NCBI GenBank assembly: GCA_946800325.1
Contig: OX326960.1
Span: forward strand, 39,067,842-39,131,841
Source of the DNA: Luzula sylvatica
Taxonomy: Eukaryota; Streptophyta; Magnoliopsida; Poales; Juncaceae
Reading direction: 5' to 3'
DNA length: 64,000 bases
Under the pieces are notes generated by a model. That model ran no database searches. It was not told the origin of the DNA and saw only the letters and a list, made by a program, of their open reading frames with translations. A program made the translations under genes and the position numbers. Below, piece after piece: positions 34,658 to 47,000 of the stretch. Within the stretch, counting starts at the first letter, position 1. Each line of letters starts with the position of its first letter.

Positions 34658-36515
34658 ATTCTCGTTGATATTTATCTCGAATTTGAATGAATTAAATTTT
34701 AAAAAAATCTAGATCTTAGAAAGAAGTGTAGAAGAAAAGGACTTGAATATCTTTATCTAAGAAAAATATGGATTGAAACATGAATTGAATTGGTCATTGT
34801 CAATTAAGAGAGTTGGGAATTACTAAGTTACTTACCAATCCCATGTTATTAATTCATGCAAACAAATCTAATCCTCTTTCCTCCATTATTGATGTGGTCC
34901 TTCTTTGTCTCTTTCCCATCAATAAATCCTACCTTTCATTTTATTACCATATTTCTCTCATTCTTTTCATGAATTATTATCCATAATTATACTTTTCTAA
35001 ATATATCTATAGGACAAGCCAAATTATTTCTCTCGCTTGTTAATTATCTTTTAAATACCGTCCCATCAATTTTATCTTATATATCTATTTGATTTTGATA
35101 TGTATTAATATTTGTTGCAAAATGAGAAAAATGTAAAGAGAAATCCAGTGATTAAATTATGCTGTGAAATGGAAATGTAGGGGACCTTAATTAAGCAAAC
35201 ATACATGTTTTCCTGTTTCTCCATTAAATTTGTGACACGATGTTCTTATAGAAAAAGCACAGAAACAAATTTTGCTAAAATAGAACAGAGAAATAGTGAT
35301 CCAATTGAATTCAAAGCCAGATATTCATGGCAAAAATTGAAATAAAAGAGGGGACCAATCATAATCGATCATTAAAGGCAGAAAGAAAGAAAGGGACTTG
35401 GAAAATGAAAAAACAAAAACCTGAAATAAAACCTGAATCGCTGATAATTCTCCATCTAGATATATGGACCCCCCTCACTTCACATCTCACGTGGCCCTAT
35501 CTCATTACTCCTTTCTTCCTTCCGCATCAATGAGGGGCGGTAATCTGGGGGGAGGGCTACTGTGAAAAAATTTCAAAAAAATTTGGAGGACGGTAATACA
35601 TAATTTTTTAGTTTTATCGTAAAATACATTATCATAATCATATATATACTACCGCTCAAAAATTTGGGCGAGTCGCTGTCTCCTCTGATTCCTTAATAGA
35701 TACGTCACTGGTTCTTTCCATCTCCTTTACCAAAAGCCACCAATACTTTTTCTCTTCAAGCCTTGTTTCCTCTTTTTCCATTCATTCTTTATTTCATCAT
35801 TTCCTCCCTTTTTCTTAGCCAATTATTATATACTTTTATGCCATCAAAATCCTGATAAATTAAGAGTGTTGTAAATTTATAGTTATTTTGTTATGGGCCA
35901 ATGGTTCATGACACTGTTGATTGGTTGAGTGGAAATCATAATAACCTCAAGATTGTGGGGTTTAAACTTTAAATTTGATTTGCACAATGAAACTAGGGCA
36001 AATAGTGTAATGTACAAAGATTTGTTTTTTCTTTTCTTTCTGAAAGTAGACCATACAAAGGTATATATGTTGGAGAGCTCTTTTTGGGATACAAAATAAT
36101 AGGAGGGGGTAAAGAGTAAAATGTACCTTTTCATCAAAAAACGTGCTAACTAAAGGAAACTCTTTTTAGAAGTTCAAGTTCTGTAGAATCTAAGCCTGCC
36201 TATTAGCTTTAATTAGATTCTTAATTAATGGGTGTTTTGTTATTTAATATTTATCATCATAAATATAACAAAAAAATGTTTAGTAAAAACTAGAAAGAAA
36301 AAAAGAGAAAATATGTGCATGCATGCGTGTGTATATATATAAAAGTTTTTACATTTATTAAGGTCTACAAGATAAGATTCTACCCTAAAAATGCAAGTTG
36401 TGCCCCCTAAAAAATTCAATAATTATACATGATACAAGTCCACTATGAACCCATCCAATGAAATCACGACACGTGGTTGAGTTATATGACGTGGCATTTG
36501 ATAATAATAATAATC

Positions 36516-36554
<39 letters not shown>

Positions 36555-37467
36555 GGAGGCTTTTGAAGTTAATATTTCGGCAAGAAGAATATTTAGCCTT
36601 CACTTCTTTCTAGGCCACTTTAAAAGACGGAGGAAATAAATTCACATAATGTCAAAAACAACTATAACCTTTTATGGCTTTAGCAACTAATTATTCATAA
36701 AAAATTAACAAGATATTATATACTAACAATATACATGTAAAGGTTGAAATCACAAAGTTGAACCTTGTAATTTACAAAATCACATATTTAAAAAAAAAAC
36801 ATTATCCATTGATTATGATTTAAGACATGTAAGTGTAACCGGTAAGAATAAGATAGATTTATTGATTGCTTGATTGTTCCAACTTTTGAGGCTCATTCAA
36901 TTGAAACTAACATCAATTAATCAAACATGCATTTATTTGGAGAACAAAATAGCATTTCATGCAAATGAAAAACAAGCCAATCTGAGTTAAACAGAGTTGC
37001 AAAATAAAATTAAAAATATGAAGAATTAAGAACAAAACTATACTGAAATGAGAAAGTTTGATACTTTTGAGAAGTCACAAAATTTACAAAGATGATAGAA
37101 ACAAAGATAACTCTCCTCCTCCGATTAATTAACTACATACACATCGCGATTCAGCTCGAACAATCCCTAAAACAAAAATCTCTCTATATCCTCGCAAAAA
37201 GTCCTCGAATTGCCCAAGAAATTCAAATTTATTGGCACGAATTATCCATCCCCTCAAATCCTTTCCCTTTTATTCCAATTTTGCCTCTTGCGAGCATGCT
37301 TAATTAGGAGAAAATACCCCCCTCATAACTAACAAGTAATAATCGATCCCTAATTCCACAATTAAACTCGAAAAATCAACACATTAATTAATTACTTACT
37401 AATAATATACTAGCACAACAATAAGGCTAGAATTCATGCAATTCTGCACATCTCCTCCTTTCGACAA
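34658..37467. other. Intergenic region with (TAA)n
   Basis: AT-rich, no gene recognised. A (TAA/TAATAA)n microsatellite lies at 36501-36553. Short open frames at 35327-35533 and 37092-37307 show no domain. The right end should hold the 3' UTR of the minus-strand GARP gene. Confidence 0.5.
36501..36553. repeat. (TAA)n microsatellite
   Basis: A trinucleotide run with a single interruption (TAATCATAAT) near 36514. Confidence 0.95.
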
Positions 37468-38415
37468 TCAATGGTCTCCAGTTGGAAACAGAGTAAGCTC
37501 TCTTCTCGCCGCCCCTCCGGCAGCTCGTCCAGTCATCTCCAGTTCGTCCATATACGCACTGCCACCTGGCATGATCCCAATTCCCCCCGGGCCAACTCTA
37601 TGATGATGCTGCGCTGTCGGTACTTGAACGGACCGGGTAAAAAACCCGTTATGGTCGAATCCGTTAAACTGACTCAACCCATTACTCCTCTGATTGTAAA
37701 ATTGATGGTGATTATAACCCATCTGATGATGATGATGATGCTGGAGGGTCGGTACCGACGATACAGACGGTACGAAAGGTATGTACGGGTCGGGCGGAGG
37801 TACGGGGCCAGGAGACCGACCCGTTAAGAAATGATGGGGTACCGGTCCGGAAGCAAACAACTGCTCTGTCGCGGCCTCTGAGGCTGATAACGGGCCGGTA
37901 CCGTTACCAGAAGGGGAGGACCCGCCGGTACCGATCCCCTGCATGCGTTTGAGATAAAGGCGATACTTTTGGAGATGTGACGCCACGTTTTCGCGGGTCA
38001 GCCCGTCTACGCTCATCAGTTGCATTATCGTTTTGGGTACAGCGTTCTTTATCCCCAAGTGAGCCACTGCGTCGACGAATCTTTTGTGAAGTTGTGGGGT
38101 CCAAACCAGTCTCGGCCGCTTTAAAGTCCGTGCCGGCTCGTCAGCACCGCAGCCGTTGTGGGCCCCGCTGGAACCTCCGGCGGAGGAGACGGCAGGGTCG
38201 GAGGGATCGAAGTGGGGACCGGAAGAACCGTGATGGGCTAACGGATTGTGGGCTAACGTGTTGGGATTAGGATTGGGATTGGGGTTCGGAACTATGTCGA
38301 AGGCCATAGCGAGAGGGAGAGTGATTAGGCTTTGAGATAGAGGGGTGAGCTCGTCCGGACTGGGAAGTTGTTCTTCCCACCTGGCAAACCAGTTGGGCTC
38401 TTCTTCTTCTCTCAT
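37468..38415 (-). CDS. MYBC1: MYBC1-like GARP-family transcription factor (LUX/BOA relatives)
   Basis: A single-exon 315-aa frame starting [20 protein letters not shown], the N-terminal signature of Arabidopsis MYBC1-type proteins. The GARP (single MYB-like) DNA-binding domain spans about residues 100-158: [52 protein letters not shown], with the diagnostic SHLQKYR at 146-152. Flanks hold a (PN)n run at 43-52, Gly/Ser-rich stretches and a poly-His segment (~226-230). By family it is a nuclear DNA-binding regulator related to the clock evening-complex protein LUX; MYBC1 in Arabidopsis has been linked to freezing tolerance. LUX itself is less likely, because the N and C termini fit MYBC1. GC content is clearly higher than in the flanks, usual for such genes. 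The symbol is by similarity only. Confidence 0.92.
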   Translation of the reverse strand: MREEEEPNWFARWEEQLPSPDELTPLSQSLITLPLAMAFDIVPNPNPNPNPNTLAHNPLAHHGSSGPHFDPSDPAVSSAGGSSGAHNGCGADEPARTLKRPRLVWTPQLHKRFVDAVAHLGIKNAVPKTIMQLMSVDGLTRENVASHLQKYRLYLKRMQGIGTGGSSPSGNGTGPLSASEAATEQLFASGPVPHHFLTGRSPGPVPPPDPYIPFVPSVSSVPTLQHHHHHQMGYNHHQFYNQRSNGLSQFNGFDHNGFFTRSVQVPTAQHHHRVGPGGIGIMPGGSAYMDELEMTGRAAGGAARRELTLFPTGDH

Positions 38416-38442
38416 GGTGGCGAAAGTATAGCAAAATTCAGA

Positions 38443-38584
38443 GGATCGAGAGGAGGAGGAGGGGGGAGGGGGGAGGGGGGAGGGGAGAGGGGAGAGAGGA
38501 GAGAGGGGGTATGCTCGAGGTGGATCTTTCTCTTTTGGTTTTGGTCTTTTCTGCTGATGCTCTGCTTTTTATTTGCTTTGGCTT

Positions 38585-38632
<48 letters not shown>

Positions 38633-38670
38633 ATCGCTATCTGTATCTGTATCTCTGTCTATCTCTCTCC
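38443..38670. promoter_or_regulatory. G-rich tract and (CT)n just upstream of the MYBC1-like start
   Basis: On the plus strand a run of GGGGGAGGGGGG-type blocks (about 38457-38510) lies 40-95 bases upstream of the minus-strand ATG, followed by (CT)n, i.e. (GA)n on the gene's sense strand, to 38670. Both probably sit in the 5' UTR or core promoter. Four or more G-runs could form a quadruplex on the template strand; GA repeats are a known plant core-promoter feature. Function is inferred. Confidence 0.5.
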
Positions 38671-39804
38671 ATAGTTTTGAGTGTGTTAAGCTGGGCGAGA
38701 GAATTGAGATGGGATATGGGGAGATAATTTACTCTTTTTATCTCTCTCTATCTCTCAGAGAGCCTATTGCTATTTCTACTGTATTAGCTTGTTTGTTTGT
38801 TGGGATGCTATAATACTTTGATTTCTCTCACCACAAAACAAGAACATGAGAGAGAAACGGAGGCGTTTTATTACTTATGTCCTCTCCCTACTCTTTTACT
38901 GGAGACCTCCATTTTTTTTTTTACTCGGGTCTTGATGGAATTTTTTTATCAAGTCATTGGTCTATAAATTGTATAACTAAATAAATAAATAGTTAAAACA
39001 ATTGAGCGAAAATTGTAAATAATTTATAAACAATTCAGCATGTGTTGACATTTAAACACTATAATTTATAAATAATTTAAGGATGTTGATATTTTGAAAG
39101 CAGATTTTAGGTATTAAGCGTAAATTTAAAAAAGAATCAGTTCGTGACTGTTTTGCTTTGTCCTTTAATCGTTAGTACATATTATATCTCTTACTAAAAA
39201 TATCTGCTATCACTTTTAGTATTCCAAAAAATTACTTTCGATTTTTCTTTTGTGTGGAAAATGTACGCAGTAACATATCCTAAAAAATTTGTTCAAGAAA
39301 ATAAAATTACGTTGACCTAAATAATGTGACGTGGCTTATGTTATCTCTAACCATCTCCATACTTATATAAATTTTTTTAATAATACACTACCCTAAATGT
39401 TATGTCATCATGTTTTGATATGAAAGTACAAGTTATTTCTTTTTAAGGTGTTTTATGACTACTTTATTTTGTTATTGATTTTAAAGATAATTACATATTA
39501 TTTTCTATAAACATATTTAATTCATTTTGGTGCAAGTACATATATATTTTTAAAATATCCACGTCATTAATTTCATAATTATGATGCATCTCATATTTAT
39601 GTACATTCATAAAATAGTCAACAATTGTTTTCTTACACCCAAAATTTGCTCTCAAAATATAAACACCCATAATTAAAAACTAAACATAAATACAATGAAT
39701 TGTTGTAATATTTATTACAGTCATTGATAAGACAAATACATTCAAAATTTATTTTGACTCATTGACCAAATAACTGGCATAACAATCAAACTAATTTAAT
39801 TACA
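38671..39804. other. Upstream region of the MYBC1-like gene
   Basis: AT-rich; no coding sequence or transposon recognised. Confidence 0.45.
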
Positions 39805-40382
39805 TTACATCAAATTGAATAGCCAAAAACTAAAAATACAAGAGTAATTTAGAAAATAAAAAATGGAGACATGAAACTGGAGATAGTAATGGAGAGGGTA
39901 GGAAGGAAGAATTGGAGATAGTATTCCGGCATTTGAGGGCAAGGGAGTGGTTGGGTTGGGACTTGACGACTTGTAAGGGTGGGCAGATCTGATGCTCGAC
40001 ACTCCAAAAGGCCCATCATTTACCAATATATTACCGTTTCGGGACTGGAATAAGATTGGCCGGACATTTTCATTTTCATTTTCATTATTTTCGTATATTA
40101 ATATTATTAATATCATCATATCATGATATCTAGCTGGAGACTGTTTTGTCGTGTTGTGGAACCAGGGGTACGTTGGTAATTCGGGCGATTCGGTGTCGTT
40201 GGAATAGAAACGTGACACTTGTGCGTATGGCCTGTGTGTAACAGTGACCTCCTAGTTATTAGTTTGTTTACATTAATATTTATTATACGAGATATGAGAT
40301 TCTTTTGATGCATATCTTTGTCTCCTTCTTCCATGGCACTTCCCCGTGTAGATATTCCTGTGTTTGATACTGCTCTTGTCAA
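39805..40382 (-). other. Possible gene or gene remnant, unrecognised
   Basis: A 137-codon minus-strand frame (40218 to 39805) has gene-like composition in its first half (FYSNDTESPELPTYPWFHN, LFQSRNGNILVNDGPFGVSS) and could be an exon entered at the acceptor TTACACACAG|GCC near 40231. A second open stretch lies upstream to 40382, immediately before the MITE at 40408. The last ~40 residues are hydrophobic and low in complexity. I do not recognise the protein and no homologue comes to mind. It could be a small plant-specific gene, a remnant, or chance. Confidence 0.25.
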
Positions 40383-40407
40383 TGTATGGGATACAATGTA
40401 ATCTTAT

Positions 40408-40856
40408 CTATGTTGCACGGATACAGATACGGGTATCGTATCTGAAACGATACGGTAATTTTTAAAAAACATAGGATACGATACGTCTGTTGTATATAAT
40501 ATTTTATTATTTTATTAATTATAATTTATATATTTTATTTTTATATATTAGAATATATTTGGCATAAAATAAATTAAAAGCTTGTTTTCACAAAAATAAC
40601 TTCCTACTGAGTAAATGTTTATTATATTTAGTTATTTACTTATATGTATTAGTCATTTATTTTGATTTCGGATTTTTATTTTCATTTTTAGTACATTTAT
40701 TTATACGTTAGAATTATCCGACAAGTATTCGAGAAGTATCCGCTATTATATTGAAATAAAATATTCGGATACGTCACGTAGAGAATATGATACGTATCCG
40801 ACGAGTATCGGTATCCGATACGATACGGCTTGATTTTTGAAGTATATGCAACATAG
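40408..40856. mobile_element. hAT-like MITE (GATACG-rich) with 8-bp target repeat
   Basis: Terminal inverted repeat CTATGTTGCA on both sides, with GATACGATACG-type motifs next to each end and an AT-rich core. Flanks AATCTTAT and AATTTTAT match at 7 of 8 positions, consistent with the 8-bp duplication of hAT elements. Non-coding. Confidence 0.75.
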
Positions 40857-43590
40857 AATTTTATACAAAAAAATATATAGAATTATTATATTTATTTAAT
40901 ATGAGTATTTGGTATCTGATGTTATTTGTATGTGTTGATGTAATTATCGTTGTCAATGCTAGAAACGAACATCATGATAATAATACATCTATCACATATG
41001 GACGGCTCAATGATTTTAGAGGGTCGGCCCATACTCGATTTCTCCTCCTTACTAGCTCTTTATATTTACTCTCCACGATTTCACAAATATAGAATAGTTA
41101 TATTTTATTAGGTACGAGTATTTGATAGCTAGAGTATTATTATTATTATTATGGATTAATGCAAATATAAATACTAAAAATCAGTACATTGATTATAATG
41201 CACTAGTCACATCTAATTCTTGTCCCTTTCTCTTAGTTGTTCCCTCCTCCCTCTCTTTCTATGTCAGATGTCACTTCACTGCCTTCCCTACTCAGATATT
41301 TCTCTTATCCTTTATTGTTAATAATTCCAAAATTCTATTTGGACATGTGGTAGCATGAGATGATTTTCAATAATTTATTGAGAAATATAAATATTCGTAA
41401 TAAAAAATAAAACGATGTAATGTATTCACGAGTTTAAGTTGAAAGATGATAAATCAAATATACCTATGTGATATTTATTTGTAAACGAGACAATATATTT
41501 TCTTTCATGGTTTGAATTTGAACAATGTACATGATGAAACAAATCTGAAAAAAAAACCGTGCTAAGAACGATATAATATTGTTTATGTGATAGTTTAACA
41601 CAAAAATATAGTTACTATATATTAAGTTGTAAATTTGAATTATATTATATTTTCAAAAAAAAACTTACGACTCGAGTTAATTATTATATTCGTGTGATAT
41701 ACAACTTATAAACTTCAAATAATTGAAACATATCATTTTCTTTCCGAAAAAAGTATTCTTTTTATTATAATAATAATTATTATGAATATTTATGTCTTCG
41801 GCTTATGCTTAATTAATTAAATAGATTTTTTAGGCGAAACAAGTGCACATGTGATAACAAAATTGGATGCCACAGAAGAACAAAAGGAAGAGATCTGGCT
41901 AATAATTTGGACACATGTGGAGAGCAGTAATTACCTAACCTAACTGGCTTCTTCCTTAAAATACCAAAAACATAAACATTACTTCACAAATTAACATCAC
42001 ATAATTAATTTTAAACTAATTAAACAAATACTTAACCTAGCCACACGGCAGTACATTACACACAGCATTCACATAGTAATTACTATCTACTTCCTAAACC
42101 CCCCATCTCTCAATCTCAACCGTTGATTTACACATTCATTTCTTCTTCTTGGATGGATTATCTCGTTATTTAATAATAATAATGTCCATGGCCAAGCTGA
42201 AACTCGTGACTAATTTACATATGAACAAAAAATTCCAAGTCTTTTTGATGTTGATAGGAGTTTTGTACTGTGTGTTTGAAAATATCAAACTCTTCGAATT
42301 TCATTCTTTCTATTCGTTACTAGTCTTTGGCCTTTTGATTGAATTGGATAAATTGGATTCGTGATGTAGCTTTCCAAATATCTTTACTTTACTTATCATC
42401 ACCAATTTTAATCGAGTTTGAATGTCAAAAAAAGACCAATCTTTATCCAGCTTAATCCTCTCTATTTTAGTACGAAAATAGAATACCATGAAGTTACTTA
42501 CTTCATCGTATAATAATATAAATGGTGGCTCTGTTGAGGGTAGGAATGGAGAGGAACTGGAATAAAAGAAGATACGGGAAAGAAAGTACGATGCACTGAC
42601 ATACATAATATATATGGATAGTTTATTCGTTATGATTTCACTTTCACGTAACTGGGAAGAGAATCTAGCTTAGCTAACTATCAAACTTTATTAATTAATA
42701 ATTAATAACAAAGTTTGATTTGTTCAAAATTAAATTAATGATGTTTTGGGTTTTTGGATTTCGTTAATATAAATTTAATCATTATGATTGTATACGATAT
42801 GTATATCTTGTTTAGCTATGGTGGCATTTTTGTTAATATGAGTAAATCGAAGGGTTGTGTGAAGGGCACGGAAATTTGTGGGATTTTCTTGTTAATATGT
42901 GCAAGCAATTTTAACGAATTATTCTACAGAAATATGAATATTATATGTAATTTTTTACAATTTCATTATTTAATCGATCATTTCTTTTATAGAAAAGGTC
43001 CTAAAAATGGATACAAATAGTAGTTTTCGTAAAAAGAATTTTAAATTCACTGTTCATCAATCCAAGGTAGCAAATCCTCTCCAGTTTACACATCGTCAAG
43101 TCCTCTCCAGTTCCCTGTCTGAGATTATGCAAGTATTATTTGAACTCTTATTTGCATGATGCATAATTTATGACACTGCAAATTGCACAGTGGAACTTGA
43201 GACAAAAGTGTAATTTTGTGCAGAAAGGCCCCCCTAATTTTATAATTAAAAGCTGAAGATATTCTTATCCCTTGGGCCTTGGGGATGGATAAAGTGGAGT
43301 TGAATGAGCATTTAAAAAAGATGAGGGCTTTTATTTCTAGGTAAGCAGTAATTTTGATAAGAATTGTTCCATAATGGTGCATAAATTCTTTTTATGTCTG
43401 ACTTAGTTAGTAAACTAGAGTATTTTCAGAATCTAACCCTGAATTTCACATCTTTTTAAATCATTAGGCCGTCTAATATAATATTTCAACCATCTTGCAT
43501 GTATCATGTATGTACCACTACTTTGTGAATGTATATACTACACATGGCCATTTTAATAAAGATCATTTTAATGATAAGGAATTTCAAAAC

Positions 43591-43593
<3 letters not shown>
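40857..43593. other. Gene-poor AT-rich region
   Basis: No gene, RNA gene or complete transposon recognised. Short frames at 42149-43020 lack domains and have intergenic composition. Confidence 0.45.

Positions 43594-43685
<92 letters not shown>
43594..43685. repeat. (TA)n microsatellite, ~92 bp
   Basis: Pure TA run. It creates Ile-Tyr repeat frames on both strands that are not genes. Confidence 0.97.
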
Positions 43686-43688
<3 letters not shown>

Positions 43689-44537
43689 GTCTCAAAGTAT
43701 TCATTTAAAAAAAAAACCCAACATTCTGAATTATGTTATAAATCCCTCTCACTTTCAAAAAAATTTCTTTTTGAGTATTATAAGAATTTATAACTTGAAA
43801 TTCTTTTTTTTGTTGTTGTTGTTGTTTTTGGTTTTTAAATGGAAATATATGCAAAAAATGATAAATAATGTTTTGGTCACAAAAAAAAACTTAAATAGAA
43901 AGAAAGTTAAACATAACGCATATAAATCACTAAAACACCGCGCCCCGACGCACTGATTTTTAGGTAGGGAAGGTCTCGATAAGAAAATGAGTAATGATAA
44001 ACATTTAGATTTTGCACTTAGATTTTGTCTAGAAGCATTACGTGACAAATCACAGTGCAACAACGTCAAATTTACAAATGAAAACAAAATTTGAAAAATT
44101 CTAAATTTAACTTGTCACGTATACTTCTAAATGCAAATATAAATAAAAAAATTTAAGTGTCTATCATTATTGATAAAAGAATCATCTTGTCCGAGCCAAG
44201 CCATTAAAGAGTATTAATATTTTCAAAAATCATGTCCGAATAATTCATACAAAATACAACAAAAAATAACATAGCTATATTCTCAACAAAAAGAACAAAG
44301 TTTGAACCCAACATACTTGTAATGTAAAAAACATTTTTACATTCTTGACAACAACACCAATAAAAAGTTCTGAGAAAAATACACTTTTTATAGTCTTTTT
44401 TTTTTTTTTTCTGAAATAAGTATTCTTTTAATTTATTCAATCAACTCATCCTATTTTAATTTATTCAATTCTTTTTTCATTTGAGTTCATAATTAAATCA
44501 TTCAATCTCTTTTGTGATACGGTAGTACAAAAATACT
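43686..44537. other. Intergenic region
   Basis: AT-rich, with T-runs near 43805 and 44399-44410. Nothing recognised. Its last bases (44525-44537) are part of the SINE target duplication. Confidence 0.45.
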
Positions 44538-44802
44538 TTTTTTTTTTTTTGAAGGAGGTTTGACAATGTGTCGAGACCTCGAATATATTAGATCAAAGAA
44601 ATGAAACGAAAGAGAGAATTTGGGGAGAATATATAAGACAATATTCTTATTTTTTTTTGAAGAGAATTCTAGGCCACGAATCGTGGCCATTATAAGTTTT
44701 TTTTTTTTATATTGATGCCGCCGGAATTCGAACCCACAACCTCTACAACATGAGGATTTATTGTGCTGAGCACTCAACCATCTAGGCTATGAGACCATTG
44801 GC
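44538..44802 (-). mobile_element. tRNA-derived SINE, copy 2, chimeric with LTR sequence
   Basis: On the minus strand it begins GCCAATGGTCTCATAGCC, carries the same A-box-like and B-box regions (B box with one change), the 17-bp palindrome (44672-44688) and CTTC plus polyA as in copy 1. It then continues ~110 bp further to a second CTTC-polyA end. The extra part includes GAATTTGGGGAGA and ACAATATTCTTAT in the plus orientation (44604-44652), matching the copia LTR edge at 21516-21557. The whole 265 bp is flanked by a direct repeat GTACAAAAATACTTT (44525-44539 and 44803-44817), so it inserted as one unit. Confidence 0.85.
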
Positions 44803-44817
44803 GTACAAAAATACTTT

Positions 44818-45391
44818 CATTAACTTTTTTTTTAATTAACTGAGATAAGCTCAAATGCCTATACATGTTTTATCAACTTCAACTTTGAAAAATTCATTTC
44901 GACAAAACTATTGTAACATGTATAGTCGATAAATTCGATAAGTATCCATACCAGCATAAAATCATATTTGAATTAAGGATGTCAACTATTTCGTAATTTC
45001 TTTCGACAATATTAGTGTAAATCCTTTAGGTTTTTGAAATATCTAATATTCGTAAAGATCAACGCGTCCATCATGCTCCAAAAATGTTTGAAGTTTATAG
45101 CAATCCTTTCTTGATTTCTCTTCACAAACACATTTGTATTTGCATTACATAAAACTCAAATATTTATTCATATTGTTTAAATTATCAAAATCGATCATCG
45201 AGTGAGATATGAGTTTTATCTATAATATAGAAAAAAAATACAAAATTCTAAATTTATCCTCCATCGACGGACTTTCAATAGCCACATATATCCCATCAAA
45301 TCGTTTCATCCTACAAAAATATCTTTCAGGATGAACGTCTCGATTATAAATGTTGACTAGACTTGCTTGCATTATATGTGCTTAATATTTA

Positions 45392-45434
<43 letters not shown>

Positions 45435-47000
45435 TGTCTCTTGGCCTAATGATACCCCCAACACACGAGTTCGTTAGGCTCGTTTATGGGACAAAGATCA
45501 ACAGGACCCATCAGGTTATTTCTTTTGAGGCAAATCAGGATTTATTCCGCGATTTACTTCAATAACGAATTAACGGTTTATTGTTATTGTGATTATAGAG
45601 AGTTCAAGAAAAATCAGATTTCATTAAAATAAAAATGATAATTTACCATAGGGAATAGTACACCACTTATCTAGAAGGATGTGAAAAATAGTCATATATA
45701 AAAAAGAAAATAGAAAAATAAAAACAGATACAAAATAAAATGCACTGCGCTATTTTCTTCGCTCGTGTTATGTGACTAATTGTTTTTTTTTTTTTTCAGT
45801 TGATGAATCGACACCATTATGCTCAATTGTGTGCTTTTTTGAGAGCTCTGAGTTTCTTTTTTTAGAATTTAAATAGGGGTTTTAAGCAAATTTATCTTGT
45901 TAAAATGAAACATTTTCATTAGTATTATATTTTTTTGCTACAATCTCTATTTTTTTCAAGTAAAATCAATAATGTAAATTTATTATGCATAATTCTTGGT
46001 ATATTTTGGTTATTCCGGTCTTCAATTTTTTTTATTATTCTAAAATAAGGGGACTAAAATTACCCTTTTTTGTACCAGATGAAAACTTCTATTTTGGATC
46101 ACATACAGCTAGAGGATACAACAAAACTCTTGACTTGTAAAATTTCTAGAATATATCCAAAATTTTGATTTTGACATTTGACTAGTATTTATTTGCCAAT
46201 ATATACAGCCAAATTTAATTGTATAATCTATCTATTGCACGTTTAATGCATTACTTAATAATTAAACCTATCTATCTACATATAGTACAAGAAGGAATGG
46301 GTACAAATTACCTGAACCGTCCGATCTGAATCTCCTTAAACTTTGTATTAATTGTTAATTTTATGCAACAAAAAAAAAATAGTTTGCAAGTGGTAAACAA
46401 GATCTGACAAACAAGCCATGATTTGTTAATTTGATGATAATAATATAAAATACTGTTATACGTACTGTATGATTAGCGAATCTAGTTGGTTATTATATTT
46501 AAGAATCCTTATATTTATATAGCTCTTGATTTCCAATTATAAGATTGATTACCTGTCTTTAAGATTTGGTAGTGCCCTTGTATTACTTTTAACTATTATT
46601 ATTATTATTATGTAGTGGGTAGTACTACTTTTAACATAAAAACACATCTCTTTATCTAAATTACAAAAATCAGTATGTTCTGAAACGAATTATCTGAAAT
46701 ATAATAACATGAAAGTATTGAGTGCTGAATTGTAAATTGAGTTAATAATAAAAAAGGACCAATAGATTGCTTGTATGAATGGATGAACTGAAACTTCGAG
46801 GAGATATCGTGGGAATCTATGATCTGCTTACAGCATGCAAATACAGATATATATTCTGTTGATCAAATCTGATTTGTATTGTATCTATCTATCTAAAATT
46901 CTAAATAAATAAATCTCCAAATTAGGTAACATGCTTCACAATTATGAACCGTTTATTAAAATGCTTAATTGTGTTGCTTCTAAAAGATCTATCTTGAAAT
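44818..47000. other. Gene-poor region with (TA)n
   Basis: No gene recognised. A (TA)n run lies at 45394-45431. Confidence 0.45.
45394..45431. repeat. (TA)n microsatellite
   Basis: About 19 TA units. Confidence 0.95.

Noticed and set aside
38368..38813. Plus-strand frames of 100-119 codons
   Set aside because: They run over the G-rich and (CT)n tracts upstream of the MYBC1-like gene and encode only low-complexity Gly/Arg and Ser/Leu.
42149..43020. Several 70-98-codon frames
   Set aside because: AT-rich composition, no domain, no plausible splicing between them.
43495..43956. 153-codon frame with an Ile-Tyr repeat
   Set aside because: It is produced by the (TA)n microsatellite; flanking parts show no coding signal.
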